A model generated the notes under the pieces. The model was not told where the DNA came from. It searched no databases and saw only the letters and a list, made by a program, of their open reading frames with translations. A stretch of DNA of 64,000 nucleotides from a virus, in the IMG/VR virus record IMGVR_UViG_3300001533_001295, positions 20,773 to 84,772 of that record; one strand, 5' to 3'. The position numbers and the translations under genes were made by a program. This document shows positions 40,765 through 49,394 of this stretch, one piece after another (position 1 is the stretch's first letter; each line of letters opens with the position of its first letter).

Positions 40765-41775
40765 ATGCCCAGCAAGAACAAGTTCAGTATGACTGAACTA
40801 GCGCTAAAGTATGTAGACGATTTTCCAGCAGCAGCCACAAGAACATTAGCCAGGATGATGTATAAAGATCATCCGAGAGTGTTCTTATCTATTGAGCGAG
40901 CCAGAGCTGTAGTCAGACGCATACGTGGTTCAGCGGGAGACAGGCCTACTGTAGCTAAAGCCAAGCAAAGGTCTAACCCTAAGGTTAGGTCTACCGGCTA
41001 TCCAGCTTTACCTAAACCTGTGAAAGAGGTTGAAGACTGGAGAGCTTTCGCTGTTGAAGAACCCGGCGTAACAGCTGTATTTTCTGATATTCATATACCT
41101 TTCCACGATCCTCAAGCTTTAGAAGAAACTCTAAAAGTAGCTAAGAGGCGTAAGGTAAATACTATTTTACTCAACGGTGATATAGTAGATTTCTACGCTG
41201 TAAGCCGCTGGGAACAGAACCCAGAGATTAGAGATTTAAATAACGAGATAATGTCTTCTAGGCAGTTTTTAGCTCACCTAAGAGGCAGGTTCCCTGACGC
41301 TAGGATAATATATAAGGAAGGTAACCATGAGAACCGCTGGACATCGTACATGACCGTACATGCTCCAGAGTTTCTAGCTGTTGATTCGTTTAAACTCCAT
41401 GAAGTGCTAAAATTAACTGACTTAGGTATAGAGTTAATTAGTGATCTCAGACCTATATCTTTAGGTAAGTTGAGTGTCATTCATGGACACGAGTACGCTA
41501 GATCTGTGTTCTCTCCGGTAAATCCAGCTAGAGGTTTGTTTTTGCGTGGTAAAACTACAGCTATGTGCGGCCACCATCATCAGGTGAGCCAGCATAGCGA
41601 GAGAACCTTAGAGGGTAAACAGCTGTCTACCTGGAGTCTAGGTTGTCTGTGTAATTTGAATCCACAGTACATGCCTCTTAATAACTGGAGTCATGGGTTT
41701 GCTATAGTTGATGTGGAAAGTAGTGGCGATTTCCATGTCGACAACATTAAAATAGTTAACGGTAAGAGTGTTTAA
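40765..41775 (+). CDS. Calcineurin-like metallophosphoesterase
   Basis: 336 residues. A basic N-terminal ~85 residues (helix-turn-helix-like, DNA-binding in look) joins a metallophosphoesterase domain with its ordered motifs: FSDIHIPFHD (~107), LNGDIVDF (~137), EGNHENRW (~187), IHGHEYA (~240) and GHHHQ (~270). Family members hydrolyse phosphoesters of nucleotides, proteins or nucleic acids with two metal ions. The combination suggests a nucleic-acid substrate; inference. Confidence 0.85.
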   Translation: MPSKNKFSMTELALKYVDDFPAAATRTLARMMYKDHPRVFLSIERARAVVRRIRGSAGDRPTVAKAKQRSNPKVRSTGYPALPKPVKEVEDWRAFAVEEPGVTAVFSDIHIPFHDPQALEETLKVAKRRKVNTILLNGDIVDFYAVSRWEQNPEIRDLNNEIMSSRQFLAHLRGRFPDARIIYKEGNHENRWTSYMTVHAPEFLAVDSFKLHEVLKLTDLGIELISDLRPISLGKLSVIHGHEYARSVFSPVNPARGLFLRGKTTAMCGHHHQVSQHSERTLEGKQLSTWSLGCLCNLNPQYMPLNNWSHGFAIVDVESSGDFHVDNIKIVNGKSV

Positions 41776-41792
41776 CCTAAGAGTTGAGTAAA

Positions 41793-42281
41793 ATGACTAA
41801 CCTGTATAGACCTGGCGAAGTTATTGGTACGAAGTATACCCGAGCTTATCGTGTTGAGGCTTCAAACCCTCTAAACGATATTCCTCACATTACTTTTGCC
41901 GAAGAGACGGTGTACAACCTAGACGAGAATGGCCCGGTAACTAAGCAACTAGGTAATTTAAATACCTACCTAACGCCCGACAGTCTTGGCACTACGTTTG
42001 AACTTCGTAATCCATTTACCGGTGAAGCTATCGGCGAGGACATGACTTACGGCGAAGTCATGGCCATCCTCTACTCTCTTTACATTGATTTAGCTATCAA
42101 AAGAGATATAGCGGAAGCCGCACCTGAACCAGAGCCCGATCCAGAACCAGATCCCGGCGAAGATCCGGATAATCCGGTAGATCCAGAAGATCCCACCGAT
42201 CCAGAAGATCCCACCGATCCAGAAGATCCTATCGATCCCGAAGATCCCACAGATCCAGAAGATCCTGACGGCGATGACTAG
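41793..42281 (+). CDS. Unknown protein with acidic DPEDPT repeat tail
   Basis: 162 residues from ATG 41793. About 110 residues of mixed structure, then a Pro/Asp/Glu tail with repeated DPEDPT units (42168-42270). Such tails are extended and strongly negative. Possibly a virion or secreted protein; no signal peptide seen. Confidence 0.6.
   Translation: MTNLYRPGEVIGTKYTRAYRVEASNPLNDIPHITFAEETVYNLDENGPVTKQLGNLNTYLTPDSLGTTFELRNPFTGEAIGEDMTYGEVMAILYSLYIDLAIKRDIAEAAPEPEPDPEPDPGEDPDNPVDPEDPTDPEDPTDPEDPIDPEDPTDPEDPDGDD
42168..42270 (+). repeat. 18-bp tandem repeats encoding DPEDPT
   Basis: Units like GATCCAGAAGATCCCACC repeated four to five times with small changes. Confidence 0.8.
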
Positions 42282-42335
42282 CTTATAAGCACATAACGAT
42301 TTCAGCTGTTAGACAGATGAACGTAGGGAAAAAGT

Positions 42336-42962
42336 ATGACGTCAAAAACTTACAAATCCTTATGTTTCATAGGTCCGACAGCTGTAGCAACTACGAACGG
42401 GCTTATACCGATACGGGACGTTAAGAAAGGTGACCTAGTCTATACGCTAGATGGAACAGCTAGACCGGTCTTAACTGTAGGCAGCCGAGTTTATTCTGGT
42501 GATATGGTTAAGATCTACTGTGGTGGTAGAGCAGTCTGTTGTACTTTAGAGCATCCTTTTTTTGCAGCCTATATAAACAAGATAGATGTAGATGGGATGT
42601 ACAGGTTTCCACGTAAAGTCAAGAATGCCGTTAAACTTAGTTTAAAGGATTATCTACTTATTCCTTGGAATTTATTATTAAGTTACTCAGATTCCACTGA
42701 ATTAAGGCATACTTACGCTAAGATTAAGGACAAAGACTTTTCGTCAAATAAAGCTGGAGCTTTAACTGCTTACGCTCAGAAAAGGGATATTAAAGCTGTA
42801 GGTTGCCGAGAAGGAGTAGCCAGGCGTATTGATAGAGTTAGGCTTTTAGAAGCTAGAAATATACCTGTCTATAATTTAGAGGTAGAAGACAGGCATACGT
42901 ACACCGCTGAGTTTTTCGCAGTTAGTGGTTGCGTTAATCCAAATATCCATGATATGACTTAA
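42336..42962 (+). CDS. Free-standing Hint-domain (intein-like) protein
   Basis: 208 residues. After nine residues (MTSKTYKSL) comes an intein-type start CFIGPTAVATTNGLIPI and GDLVYTLDG, block B TLEHPFF, and a C-terminal VYNLEVEDRHTYTAEFFAV block. The end is not a normal splice site: it reads SGCVNPNIHDMT with no Asn plus Cys/Ser/Thr. There is no real extein on either side. It resembles bacterial intein-like or Hint autoprocessing domains; cleavage rather than splicing would be expected. Confidence 0.75.
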   Translation: MTSKTYKSLCFIGPTAVATTNGLIPIRDVKKGDLVYTLDGTARPVLTVGSRVYSGDMVKIYCGGRAVCCTLEHPFFAAYINKIDVDGMYRFPRKVKNAVKLSLKDYLLIPWNLLLSYSDSTELRHTYAKIKDKDFSSNKAGALTAYAQKRDIKAVGCREGVARRIDRVRLLEARNIPVYNLEVEDRHTYTAEFFAVSGCVNPNIHDMT

Positions 42963-43027
42963 TTGCTGCTGGAAAGTCTAGCAGCTATTCTTGGGGTAGT
43001 AGTTCGGTTTAACCTTTGAGGTGTTTT

Positions 43028-43429
43028 ATGTCTTGTATCGCGTCTTTTCCGCGTCCTTCCTTAGCCTGTGCTCTCCAGCTGCTGCGAGCTTTTCGCACCG
43101 CCGAAGTACCTGTTCAAGAAATTACTCTGCGTCTTATTTCCCTGGCTGGTGGAGTTGTTAGCAACAGCTCTTTTAAAGGCGTCGAAGACGCTGCGCTGTG
43201 CTTTGAAGGCGGAATTACTATTCCTGCTGACGAAATTTCAGACTCAGTGTGGGATAGTGTTGATTTAGCTGTTTCCGTCCTTAGCGCTAATGGTATTAGC
43301 TTAGATGACGAAGACATTAGTGTTTCTCTTGATACAGAAGGCAAGATCATTGAGATCTTGCTTCCTATTTTGTTGCCAATCGCTATCGACCTTCTTAGGG
43401 CTTGGTTGCGTAAGCGCCAAGGAAGATAA
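43028..43429 (+). CDS. Unknown small protein with hydrophobic C-terminus
   Basis: 133 residues from ATG 43028 (GAGGTG upstream). Two possible helices at the front, an acidic middle, and a C-terminal hydrophobic stretch IIEILLPILLPIAIDLL followed by a basic end, which may anchor it in a membrane. Directly precedes the subtilase. Could be its pro-protein or partner, by position only. Confidence 0.55.
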   Translation: MSCIASFPRPSLACALQLLRAFRTAEVPVQEITLRLISLAGGVVSNSSFKGVEDAALCFEGGITIPADEISDSVWDSVDLAVSVLSANGISLDDEDISVSLDTEGKIIEILLPILLPIAIDLLRAWLRKRQGR

Positions 43430-43440
43430 GGTTTCGTAAA

Positions 43441-45663
43441 ATGACCGCAGCTTATTTAGAGTCGGGAAATCTAGAGGATCCGGCCGTATTTCTGCCGCCT
43501 GACCTTATTGATGAAGGAGAAGTAATTCTTCCTTCTACAGTAAACAGGCCGTCTCTTTGGCATATGTATAGTAGATATACAACGCCAATTTGGGATAAAA
43601 AGTGGCTAGGACAAGATGAAGTTGTCGCAGTCTTAGACACAGGCGTAAATCCGCACCAAGATTTACCGGCTCCCGTAGCTGAACGGTCTTTTATTTCCGG
43701 CGAAAGTCCTAGGGATGGAAATTTCCACGGCTGTATAGCTCCGTCTGACGTAATTTATACTTCAAATTGCGGTGTTCAAGCGATTGAGACCCTGTTTGAT
43801 CGGTTAGATGGGGTTGCGTACTTCTTAGAAGACGGGGCGATAGTCAAAGACGTATCTAGGTACGGTATTCATACCGTGTCGTTAGATGTTAATGACGGGA
43901 ACCCTAGAGCCGTTAAGGGCCATATTACCCACGTACATAAACTAAAGTACGTTGGTGACATGTATGAGGTGAGTGTTAACGGAGTTAAGTTATCGCTCAC
44001 TCCTTGGCACCCTGTTTACGTGTGTCAAAGTTCTACTGGTAAAAAACGGAGAATTATTAAAAAAAGAGCAGATGAGCTTAAGGTAGGTGATAATATATGC
44101 CAGGTACCGTCTAGTGATGTATCTGTCAGCAGCACTTACCTGACAGTTTGCGTAGGTAAGGAGTACGCTTGTAATAAGTGTGGTAACTTATCGCGGTCGG
44201 CTGTCGTTAAGTGTAAGGGCGTACACAAGAATGGAGTTAGTTGCGGTGGAACCAACTCTTATGAACCTGTACGCGACGTCGTATATAAGCTTGACGAAGA
44301 TATGGCTTTCTGGGTTGGTTTAGTTTTGACTGACGGTTATATCCAGAAAGACCATAAAACGATTGAGTTCACTAATAAGAATGAGACTTTACTCAAAATT
44401 TTTAGTGATTTAAGTCTCAAGCTGTTTGGGCGTTCTCCTAAGCGGTATTACCGTAAGAATGACGCTAGCGCTGCTGTAAATTTACGTTTAAACCATGTCG
44501 ACGCTTATTCATTTTTAGCTCAAATTGGTTTAAACGGCGGAGCTAAGAGCCATGACGTTGATTTGCCTGAGCAGATTTGTAAGAGTCCGCGATCGGTAGT
44601 CGAGTCATTTTTTGCTGGTTGTATTGAGGGGGATGGCTGCACCAGCAATCGAACTACTCGATTAATCACTGGTAGTCGCGTGTTTGCTGATAAGTGCCTT
44701 ATGTTGCTCAAATCGCTTGGAGTTAAATGCTCAATTCAAAAGCATATGAGCGACAAATCTACGTTTGGTTGTAAGAGTGATTGTTTCTCTTTAGGTATTA
44801 GTAGTTGGCCTAGTATGCTTAGCCGGCTTCGTGTTAAATCTCACGAAGTCGTAAAGCCTAAAGGTAACTTTACTTCAGCAGTTAAAAGTATCGTAAAGAA
44901 AGCCTATGACGGCTTTATGTACGATTTTACTGTAGATAAGTACCACAACTACGTAGCTAACGGCTGTATCGTTAGTAACACACACGTGGCTGGTTCTGTC
45001 TTAGGGCGTAACGGAATTGGCTGGGCACCTGAGGCACAGTTAATTAACGTTAAAGTTTTAAGCAACGGTGGATCCGGTTCTAGTCAAGGAATTGCTGCCG
45101 GCATCCATTTTGCTTTAGATAATGGCGCAACCATCGTCAATATGAGTTTAGGCGGTGGTTCGCCTTTTCAACCTACGCAAGATGCTCTGCGTAGGGCTGA
45201 GGCGATGGGTGTTTTAGTTGTGTCTAGCGCTGGTAACAGCGGTCAAAGACCACCTAACAACACCATAGGCTGGCCAGCCAGATTTCTAGAGTCTGGTTGC
45301 TCTGGAGCTAAGCAGCAAAACGGCAATATTGCTTCGTTTAGCAGCGCTGGCCGAGAGATGGATATTGTTACTCCCGGTCAACATATCATAAGCACCAGCA
45401 ACACTAGTCGTACTGGCTACCGCACAGCTAGCGGTACTTCTATGAGTTGCCCTGTAGGTTGTGGTCTGTGGGCAGTCATTCAATCTGCGAGAGTTCGTGT
45501 AGGTTTGCCTAGGCTTAGAGGTATTACTGAGTGGCGAGCTTTCTGGGCTAAATTTACAGTTGATCGTGGTGCTCCAGGCCATGATCCAGTCTGGGGTATG
45601 GGTGTTCCTGACTACGATAAAATCATTGAATTTTTAGCTACAGGTGACTTAAAATGGCTGTAA
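43441..45663 (+). CDS. Subtilisin-like serine protease with intein
   Basis: 740 residues; 324 after removal of a 416-residue intein. Catalytic triad of family S8: Asp in AVLDTGV (~62), His in the spliced HG-THVAG (intein splits it), Ser in SGTSMSCP. Oxyanion Asn in SSAGNSG. No signal peptide is evident. It is inactive until spliced. The target is unknown; it could act on virion or host proteins. Its end overlaps the secreted protein 45654. Confidence 0.92.
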   Translation: MTAAYLESGNLEDPAVFLPPDLIDEGEVILPSTVNRPSLWHMYSRYTTPIWDKKWLGQDEVVAVLDTGVNPHQDLPAPVAERSFISGESPRDGNFHGCIAPSDVIYTSNCGVQAIETLFDRLDGVAYFLEDGAIVKDVSRYGIHTVSLDVNDGNPRAVKGHITHVHKLKYVGDMYEVSVNGVKLSLTPWHPVYVCQSSTGKKRRIIKKRADELKVGDNICQVPSSDVSVSSTYLTVCVGKEYACNKCGNLSRSAVVKCKGVHKNGVSCGGTNSYEPVRDVVYKLDEDMAFWVGLVLTDGYIQKDHKTIEFTNKNETLLKIFSDLSLKLFGRSPKRYYRKNDASAAVNLRLNHVDAYSFLAQIGLNGGAKSHDVDLPEQICKSPRSVVESFFAGCIEGDGCTSNRTTRLITGSRVFADKCLMLLKSLGVKCSIQKHMSDKSTFGCKSDCFSLGISSWPSMLSRLRVKSHEVVKPKGNFTSAVKSIVKKAYDGFMYDFTVDKYHNYVANGCIVSNTHVAGSVLGRNGIGWAPEAQLINVKVLSNGGSGSSQGIAAGIHFALDNGATIVNMSLGGGSPFQPTQDALRRAEAMGVLVVSSAGNSGQRPPNNTIGWPARFLESGCSGAKQQNGNIASFSSAGREMDIVTPGQHIISTSNTSRTGYRTASGTSMSCPVGCGLWAVIQSARVRVGLPRLRGITEWRAFWAKFTVDRGAPGHDPVWGMGVPDYDKIIEFLATGDLKWL
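43732..44979 (+). mobile_element. Intein in the subtilase His motif
   Basis: 416 residues from CIAPSDVIYTSN to NGCIVSN, then Thr+1. Block B: LTPWHPVYV. Two LAGLIDADG helices: AFWVGLVLTDGY and SFFAGCIEGDGC, so endonuclease is probably active. It also has a four-Cys zinc-ribbon-like insert (CNKCGN ... CGG). Ser replaces the penultimate His. Confidence 0.92.
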
Positions 45664-46379
45664 AAAATTACTGGTTAGCGATTGTCACAGGTTTTTTAAT
45701 CTGTGTAAACTCTGCTATTTTGCCTGCTCAGGCTGAAGAAGTCGTAGAGATTAACTCTGTCAAGGCCGTAGTAACCGGGCCTACCACAGCTTTGGCTGGT
45801 ACTCCGGTTATCTTGGATGCCGTCGCTTCCAAGGCTGACATGGTTAGATGGGTTCTGCCGCCTAGGTTAGATATTAACGTAGATAAATGCGATTCGCGTT
45901 TGTTCTTCGTTCCTGCCGAAGAAGGGCAAATATCTTTTATCTTGGTAGCTGTTAGGTTTAACCCTAACATCACCGTCGACGCAGTGGTTCACACTGTGAC
46001 GGTCAGGCTAGATGGTGAGGATGACGATGACAGGCCGACATTACCTGTACCTATTCCGGTACTTGCGGACTTTGTCGAGAAAACTGCTAGAGAATTAAAT
46101 GATAGAAATACCGCTAAAAATTTAGCGGATAATCTTGAAAAAGCTCTAGTACACATTAAAACATCTAGTACTTTAGCTGTCGCTAAGGCAGTAACGCGTA
46201 TAGCGGTCGAAGGAGCGCTATCTCAAAGAAGAGGCGACAGTTCGCGAGTAGACTGGTTAAACGGTTGGCGCCGTCCAGTTGACGCTAAAATTCAGGAAAT
46301 AAATCCTGATAATATTGCAAGCTATGCAGCGTGCATCGAACAGGTTATCATAGGATTGCGTTCGTCGATCTCCAATTAG
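45654..46379 (+). CDS. Secreted PKD/Ig-like domain protein
   Basis: 241 residues. Signal peptide (residues 1-27, cleavage after PAQA). Residues 35-120 follow the PKD/Ig-like pattern (VTGPTTALAGTPVILDAVAS, then W in VRWVLPP, and later strands). The C-terminal half is helical and basic. Exported, probably to the cell surface or periplasm. Starts inside the end of the subtilase gene, so possibly its substrate or partner. Confidence 0.65.
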   Translation: MAVKNYWLAIVTGFLICVNSAILPAQAEEVVEINSVKAVVTGPTTALAGTPVILDAVASKADMVRWVLPPRLDINVDKCDSRLFFVPAEEGQISFILVAVRFNPNITVDAVVHTVTVRLDGEDDDDRPTLPVPIPVLADFVEKTARELNDRNTAKNLADNLEKALVHIKTSSTLAVAKAVTRIAVEGALSQRRGDSSRVDWLNGWRRPVDAKIQEINPDNIASYAACIEQVIIGLRSSISN

Positions 46380-46422
46380 GAGATTATTACTTTTTTTTCG
46401 CTACGAGCGAGAAAGGTGCGTC

Positions 46423-46968
46423 ATGAAAGAAAAAGTCTCCAACATGGATGTCGCGGGCGTTTGCGACCGCGTCACCGTGTATTGTCGGGAGATGATTGCT
46501 AGTCAATCAGCTTATAACGGCGGTTACTTCCTTGAAGCTGACCGTAACCGTGTTGCCACTTACCTCGATCGATTGGAAGTTTTTGTAGCTGCAGCTAACG
46601 CTCAGCCGCTTGACTTGCCTAAGATCCATAACGTTGGTTACGCCATTCTCCAAAGCTTCCCCAGTGACGAAGCTATTGAGAACGTGGAGAACCAGGACGT
46701 TAAGGACCTTTGCCGTCGATTCAAGGCAATGTGGTACGATATGTCCGAGGCGCAGTCGGCTGATCTTGCCTCTGGTATCAATCAGTTCGACGTTACTCGT
46801 TTTCTAGCTGTTATCGAGAGCTGCCGCAACTTGCTTGCAATGGCTGATTCTTCGATCGACTTGCCTGACAACATGGGTAACATCCCTGTGCCTCGCCCGA
46901 TCGTACCGGCTGTTGAGACCACTGATCCGGCTCCGGCTCCGGCCCCTCGACCAAGGTCAGGATTCTAA
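46423..46968 (+). CDS. Unknown helical protein with Pro/Arg-rich tail
   Basis: 181 residues; an all-helical body (1-145) and a Pro-Ala-Arg tail ending RPRSGF. The next gene ends in a similar tail (GKPGF), hinting at a shared signal. AAAGGTGCG precedes the ATG. Not recognised. Confidence 0.6.
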   Translation: MKEKVSNMDVAGVCDRVTVYCREMIASQSAYNGGYFLEADRNRVATYLDRLEVFVAAANAQPLDLPKIHNVGYAILQSFPSDEAIENVENQDVKDLCRRFKAMWYDMSEAQSADLASGINQFDVTRFLAVIESCRNLLAMADSSIDLPDNMGNIPVPRPIVPAVETTDPAPAPAPRPRSGF

Positions 46969-47010
46969 GCAAAACTTGTTAGACCTTAAGCTCTAATAGG
47001 GAGGGCTAGA

Positions 47011-47226
47011 ATGTTCGACCACTTTGATCGAGACAACGACCCCATCGTAGGTGAGACTGTAGATACCAAGCAGCCTGTGTTTCAGGACATGAAGACCAGG
47101 CTGCTTTATATTCTTCTTCCTCAGCCTCGAAGGTACGTAAATGTATCTAGGGTTAATTTAAATAACAGCAAGCCAGCTCCAGCTAAGAAGCCAGCTAGGC
47201 CGAGAGCAGGTAAGCCTGGTTTTTGA
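47011..47226 (+). CDS. Small protein with Pro/Arg/Lys-rich tail
   Basis: 71 residues; acidic front, basic Pro/Ala/Lys tail ending GKPGF. GGGAGGG lies about nine bases before the ATG. Followed by an intrinsic terminator. Function unknown. Confidence 0.58.
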   Translation: MFDHFDRDNDPIVGETVDTKQPVFQDMKTRLLYILLPQPRRYVNVSRVNLNNSKPAPAKKPARPRAGKPGF

Positions 47227-47251
47227 GGTTATTTAATTGCAGAGACTGAGC

Positions 47252-47280
47252 AAAAGCACGCAAGGTGGCGTGCTTTTGTT
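47252..47280 (+). terminator. Intrinsic terminator
   Basis: AAAAGCACGC / GCGTGCTTTT perfect 10-bp stem with AAGGTG loop; the stem's own 3' Ts give the U-tract. Confidence 0.85.
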
Positions 47281-47311
47281 ATTTATAGGCGCGCATAGTA
47301 ATATTTAATTA

Positions 47312-47345
47312 GCGTTACTACTGCGACGCTATATCTTGCGATTTC
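47312..47345 (+). promoter_or_regulatory. Promoter-like element, partial copy C
   Basis: TTTAATTAGCGTT, then CTGCGACGCTATAT, resembling elements A and B. It lies between a terminator and the small membrane gene plus tRNA-Thr, where a promoter is expected. Confidence 0.4.
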
Positions 47346-47378
47346 TTCGCAGCTATAGTGTCCTAAAACGGCACTAAC

Positions 47379-47552
47379 ATGCACGGTAAACCTGGCTTAG
47401 TCTACGCCATTAAGACTATATTGGCCTCGATAATGTTGTTTATAGCTTTAGCTTACGCTTTGAATTACTTAGAAGTTGCTTTAAGTAATCTCAAAGACGC
47501 CGTTATCGAAGACAACAGGTTTAAGGAGTTACTTGAAGAGCGCTATAAATAG
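47379..47552 (+). CDS. Small single-span membrane protein
   Basis: 57 residues: short basic front, a span near 11-34 (AIKTILASIMLFIALAYAL) and a charged helical tail. Ends one base before tRNA-Thr. Below the usual size cut-off, but the start, composition and placement look real. Confidence 0.5.
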   Translation: MHGKPGLVYAIKTILASIMLFIALAYALNYLEVALSNLKDAVIEDNRFKELLEERYK

Positions 47553-47553
47553 T

Positions 47554-47626
47554 GCCAGCGTAGCTCAGCTGGTAGAGCTTTGGTTTTGTAAACCAATTGT
47601 CGTGGGTTCGAGTCCCTCCGCTGGCT
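47554..47626 (+). tRNA. tRNA-Thr(TGT)
   Basis: Acceptor GCCAGCG / CGCTGGC, anticodon stem TTGGT / ACCAA with loop TTTGTAA (anticodon TGT), T arm GTGGG-TTCGAGT-CCCTC with one mismatch. No intron, unlike the Arg and Met tRNAs. Confidence 0.9.
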
Positions 47627-47631
47627 TTGAT

Positions 47632-48111
47632 ATGAGTAACTACTTAAACATAGATGTTCCGGTATTCTTCGCTTACTTAGATAAGGCCTTCATGTACGAT
47701 GAAGAGCCTAATTTAAGTAACGAACGGCTACTCGTAGAGGTCTTTAACTACACATCTATACCGCAGCGCTGCGGCATGTTCTCTGTCATGACAGAGTTCG
47801 GCTCTCAGCACGCTAGAGTACCGCTGCATTACCTACACGCTGAGCCTGAAGGAGGCAGCGACTACCCGTTAGACTGGCTGCAGCTATGGGACTCTTTTAG
47901 TTATTACTGCTCTGCTAACATTATTAGCTACTGTAAAAACAGAGCAGCTAACATAATGTTAAAAGGTAAGACCCTACATAAAGCTCAGTACATGTTTACT
48001 CTGGACTGGTGCTTAGGGCCTCAGTATCAGAGTGGTTATAGTGAGACGGCTATCAGAAGGTCAGTTCTTTATACAGCCGAACAACCGAGTTTTGTGGATG
48101 GATGGTGGTAG
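47632..48111 (+). CDS. Unknown protein after tRNA-Thr
   Basis: 159 residues from ATG 47632; the frame is open further upstream through the tRNA, but a start there would be inside the tRNA gene. Aromatic-rich, acidic, no membrane span. No family recognised. Confidence 0.6.
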   Translation: MSNYLNIDVPVFFAYLDKAFMYDEEPNLSNERLLVEVFNYTSIPQRCGMFSVMTEFGSQHARVPLHYLHAEPEGGSDYPLDWLQLWDSFSYYCSANIISYCKNRAANIMLKGKTLHKAQYMFTLDWCLGPQYQSGYSETAIRRSVLYTAEQPSFVDGWW

Positions 48112-48241
48112 CTTTATTTCAAGTAAATTTGAGTCAAAGCCGGACTGGAAAGTGTTTAGCCAAGAGTTCTCTTGCGAACACACTGGCAGCCGCTGGGTTA
48201 GCGAGAGTGAAGAAGAACTCTGGTTTTACGATTTTAAGTAG
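48098..48241 (+). CDS. Possible small overlapping protein
   Basis: 47 residues (MDGGSFISSKFESKPDWK, then ELWFYDFK at the end) starting 14 bases inside the end of gene 47632 in another frame. It may be separate, or the detached end of that gene by a frameshift. Weak support. Confidence 0.35.
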   Translation: MDGGSFISSKFESKPDWKVFSQEFSCEHTGSRWVSESEEELWFYDFK

Positions 48242-48280
48242 CAGTCACAGTCAGTAAGAAATTTTTAAAAAAATAGAACT

Positions 48281-49390
48281 ATGTCTTTTTACTTAAATAA
48301 AAAAAATACTAAAGTTAAAACAGCTAGTTGTTTTAATAATTCAACGTCGCTTACATTAGGTAGTTTTTTATTCAAAAAATCTACAGTTAATTTTAAGCCA
48401 AATAAAGTAGCAGCTGAGCTAATAACAGGTAAAAGAAAAACTAAACCTATTTACGCAACTTTAGATCGTTTAGTTTTTGACAAAGATGAACTAGCTCCTC
48501 CGACTGATAAAGACTTTGATAATTTTAGAGGCATTATAAAGCACATGGAACGAGCGCAGCCTTACAGGCTCGCTGACGCCAAAGTTCTAAGTGGTAGAGT
48601 GCAGCCTAGCGTACTAATAAACGCTATAGCTGACCGAGCTGGAGAAGATATTCTTATCGAAAGAATGGCAGGTGATAGAGCGCAAGCAGCTCAATACCTG
48701 AGTCATCTTACTCCTTCAAGCATAGAGCAACTTGACGCTGCTTATTTTCCGCAAGCTAATTCAGTAGTATTAAACAATAGATCTCCGGGTGTTTTAATAC
48801 ATGAGTTAGGACACGCAGTGGATATGACTAGAGGTGAAAACAGCTCTAATTTAGCTAGATACCTCAGTAATTCTGTTAGACCTTTAAACTGGCTAGAGAG
48901 ACAAGCCTGGAACAAAGGTCAGAGAACATATAGAGAAGGCTTTGCGGAAGACTATCACAGCTTACTCAACGACAGAGAAGCGTCTAAAGATAAACTAGGA
49001 GATATCTTAGACAATTACATAAAAAATATGGAGAGCGTTAACAATAGAAAGTATCCAGCATTAGGCACATATTACGGTACTGCCTTAGGTGGGCTGACTG
49101 GTGGTGTAGCTGGCAGCTTAGCCGGCATAATTGCAGGATATAACATATTAGGGCCAGAATATAGAGGATCTAATTCTTCTATTTCTTTAGCTCTGAGAAC
49201 TGGTTTGTTAGGCGCACTTGGTGGTACTGCGGCTGGATCGGGCTTAGGATTATATAGTGGTCCTTTACTTGGAAAAGCTTACGCTAAGTACAAGCTAAAA
49301 AATGTTAGAAATAAAGAAATGCGTGAGCTAGATAAGCAGCTGCAAAAAATAATTAAAAGAAAAGAAAAAGAAAAAGTTAAAAATAGCTAA
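48281..49390 (+). CDS. HEXXH metalloprotease with glycine-zipper membrane segments
   Basis: 369 residues. HELGH at residues 174-178 with AVD after it, a zincin site; E in the downstream EGFAEDYH may be the third ligand. Residues 263-330 are glycine-zipper hydrophobic segments (GGLTGGVAGSLAGIIAGY), followed by a very basic tail. Starts the virion module. A protease joined to membrane-active segments could help genome delivery through the envelope; inference. Confidence 0.75.
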   Translation: MSFYLNKKNTKVKTASCFNNSTSLTLGSFLFKKSTVNFKPNKVAAELITGKRKTKPIYATLDRLVFDKDELAPPTDKDFDNFRGIIKHMERAQPYRLADAKVLSGRVQPSVLINAIADRAGEDILIERMAGDRAQAAQYLSHLTPSSIEQLDAAYFPQANSVVLNNRSPGVLIHELGHAVDMTRGENSSNLARYLSNSVRPLNWLERQAWNKGQRTYREGFAEDYHSLLNDREASKDKLGDILDNYIKNMESVNNRKYPALGTYYGTALGGLTGGVAGSLAGIIAGYNILGPEYRGSNSSISLALRTGLLGALGGTAAGSGLGLYSGPLLGKAYAKYKLKNVRNKEMRELDKQLQKIIKRKEKEKVKNS

Positions 49391-49394
49391 TCAT

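Noticed and set aside
47533-47631. Upstream extension of gene 47632
   Set aside because: It would be translated through tRNA-Thr; the ATG after the tRNA is the natural start.
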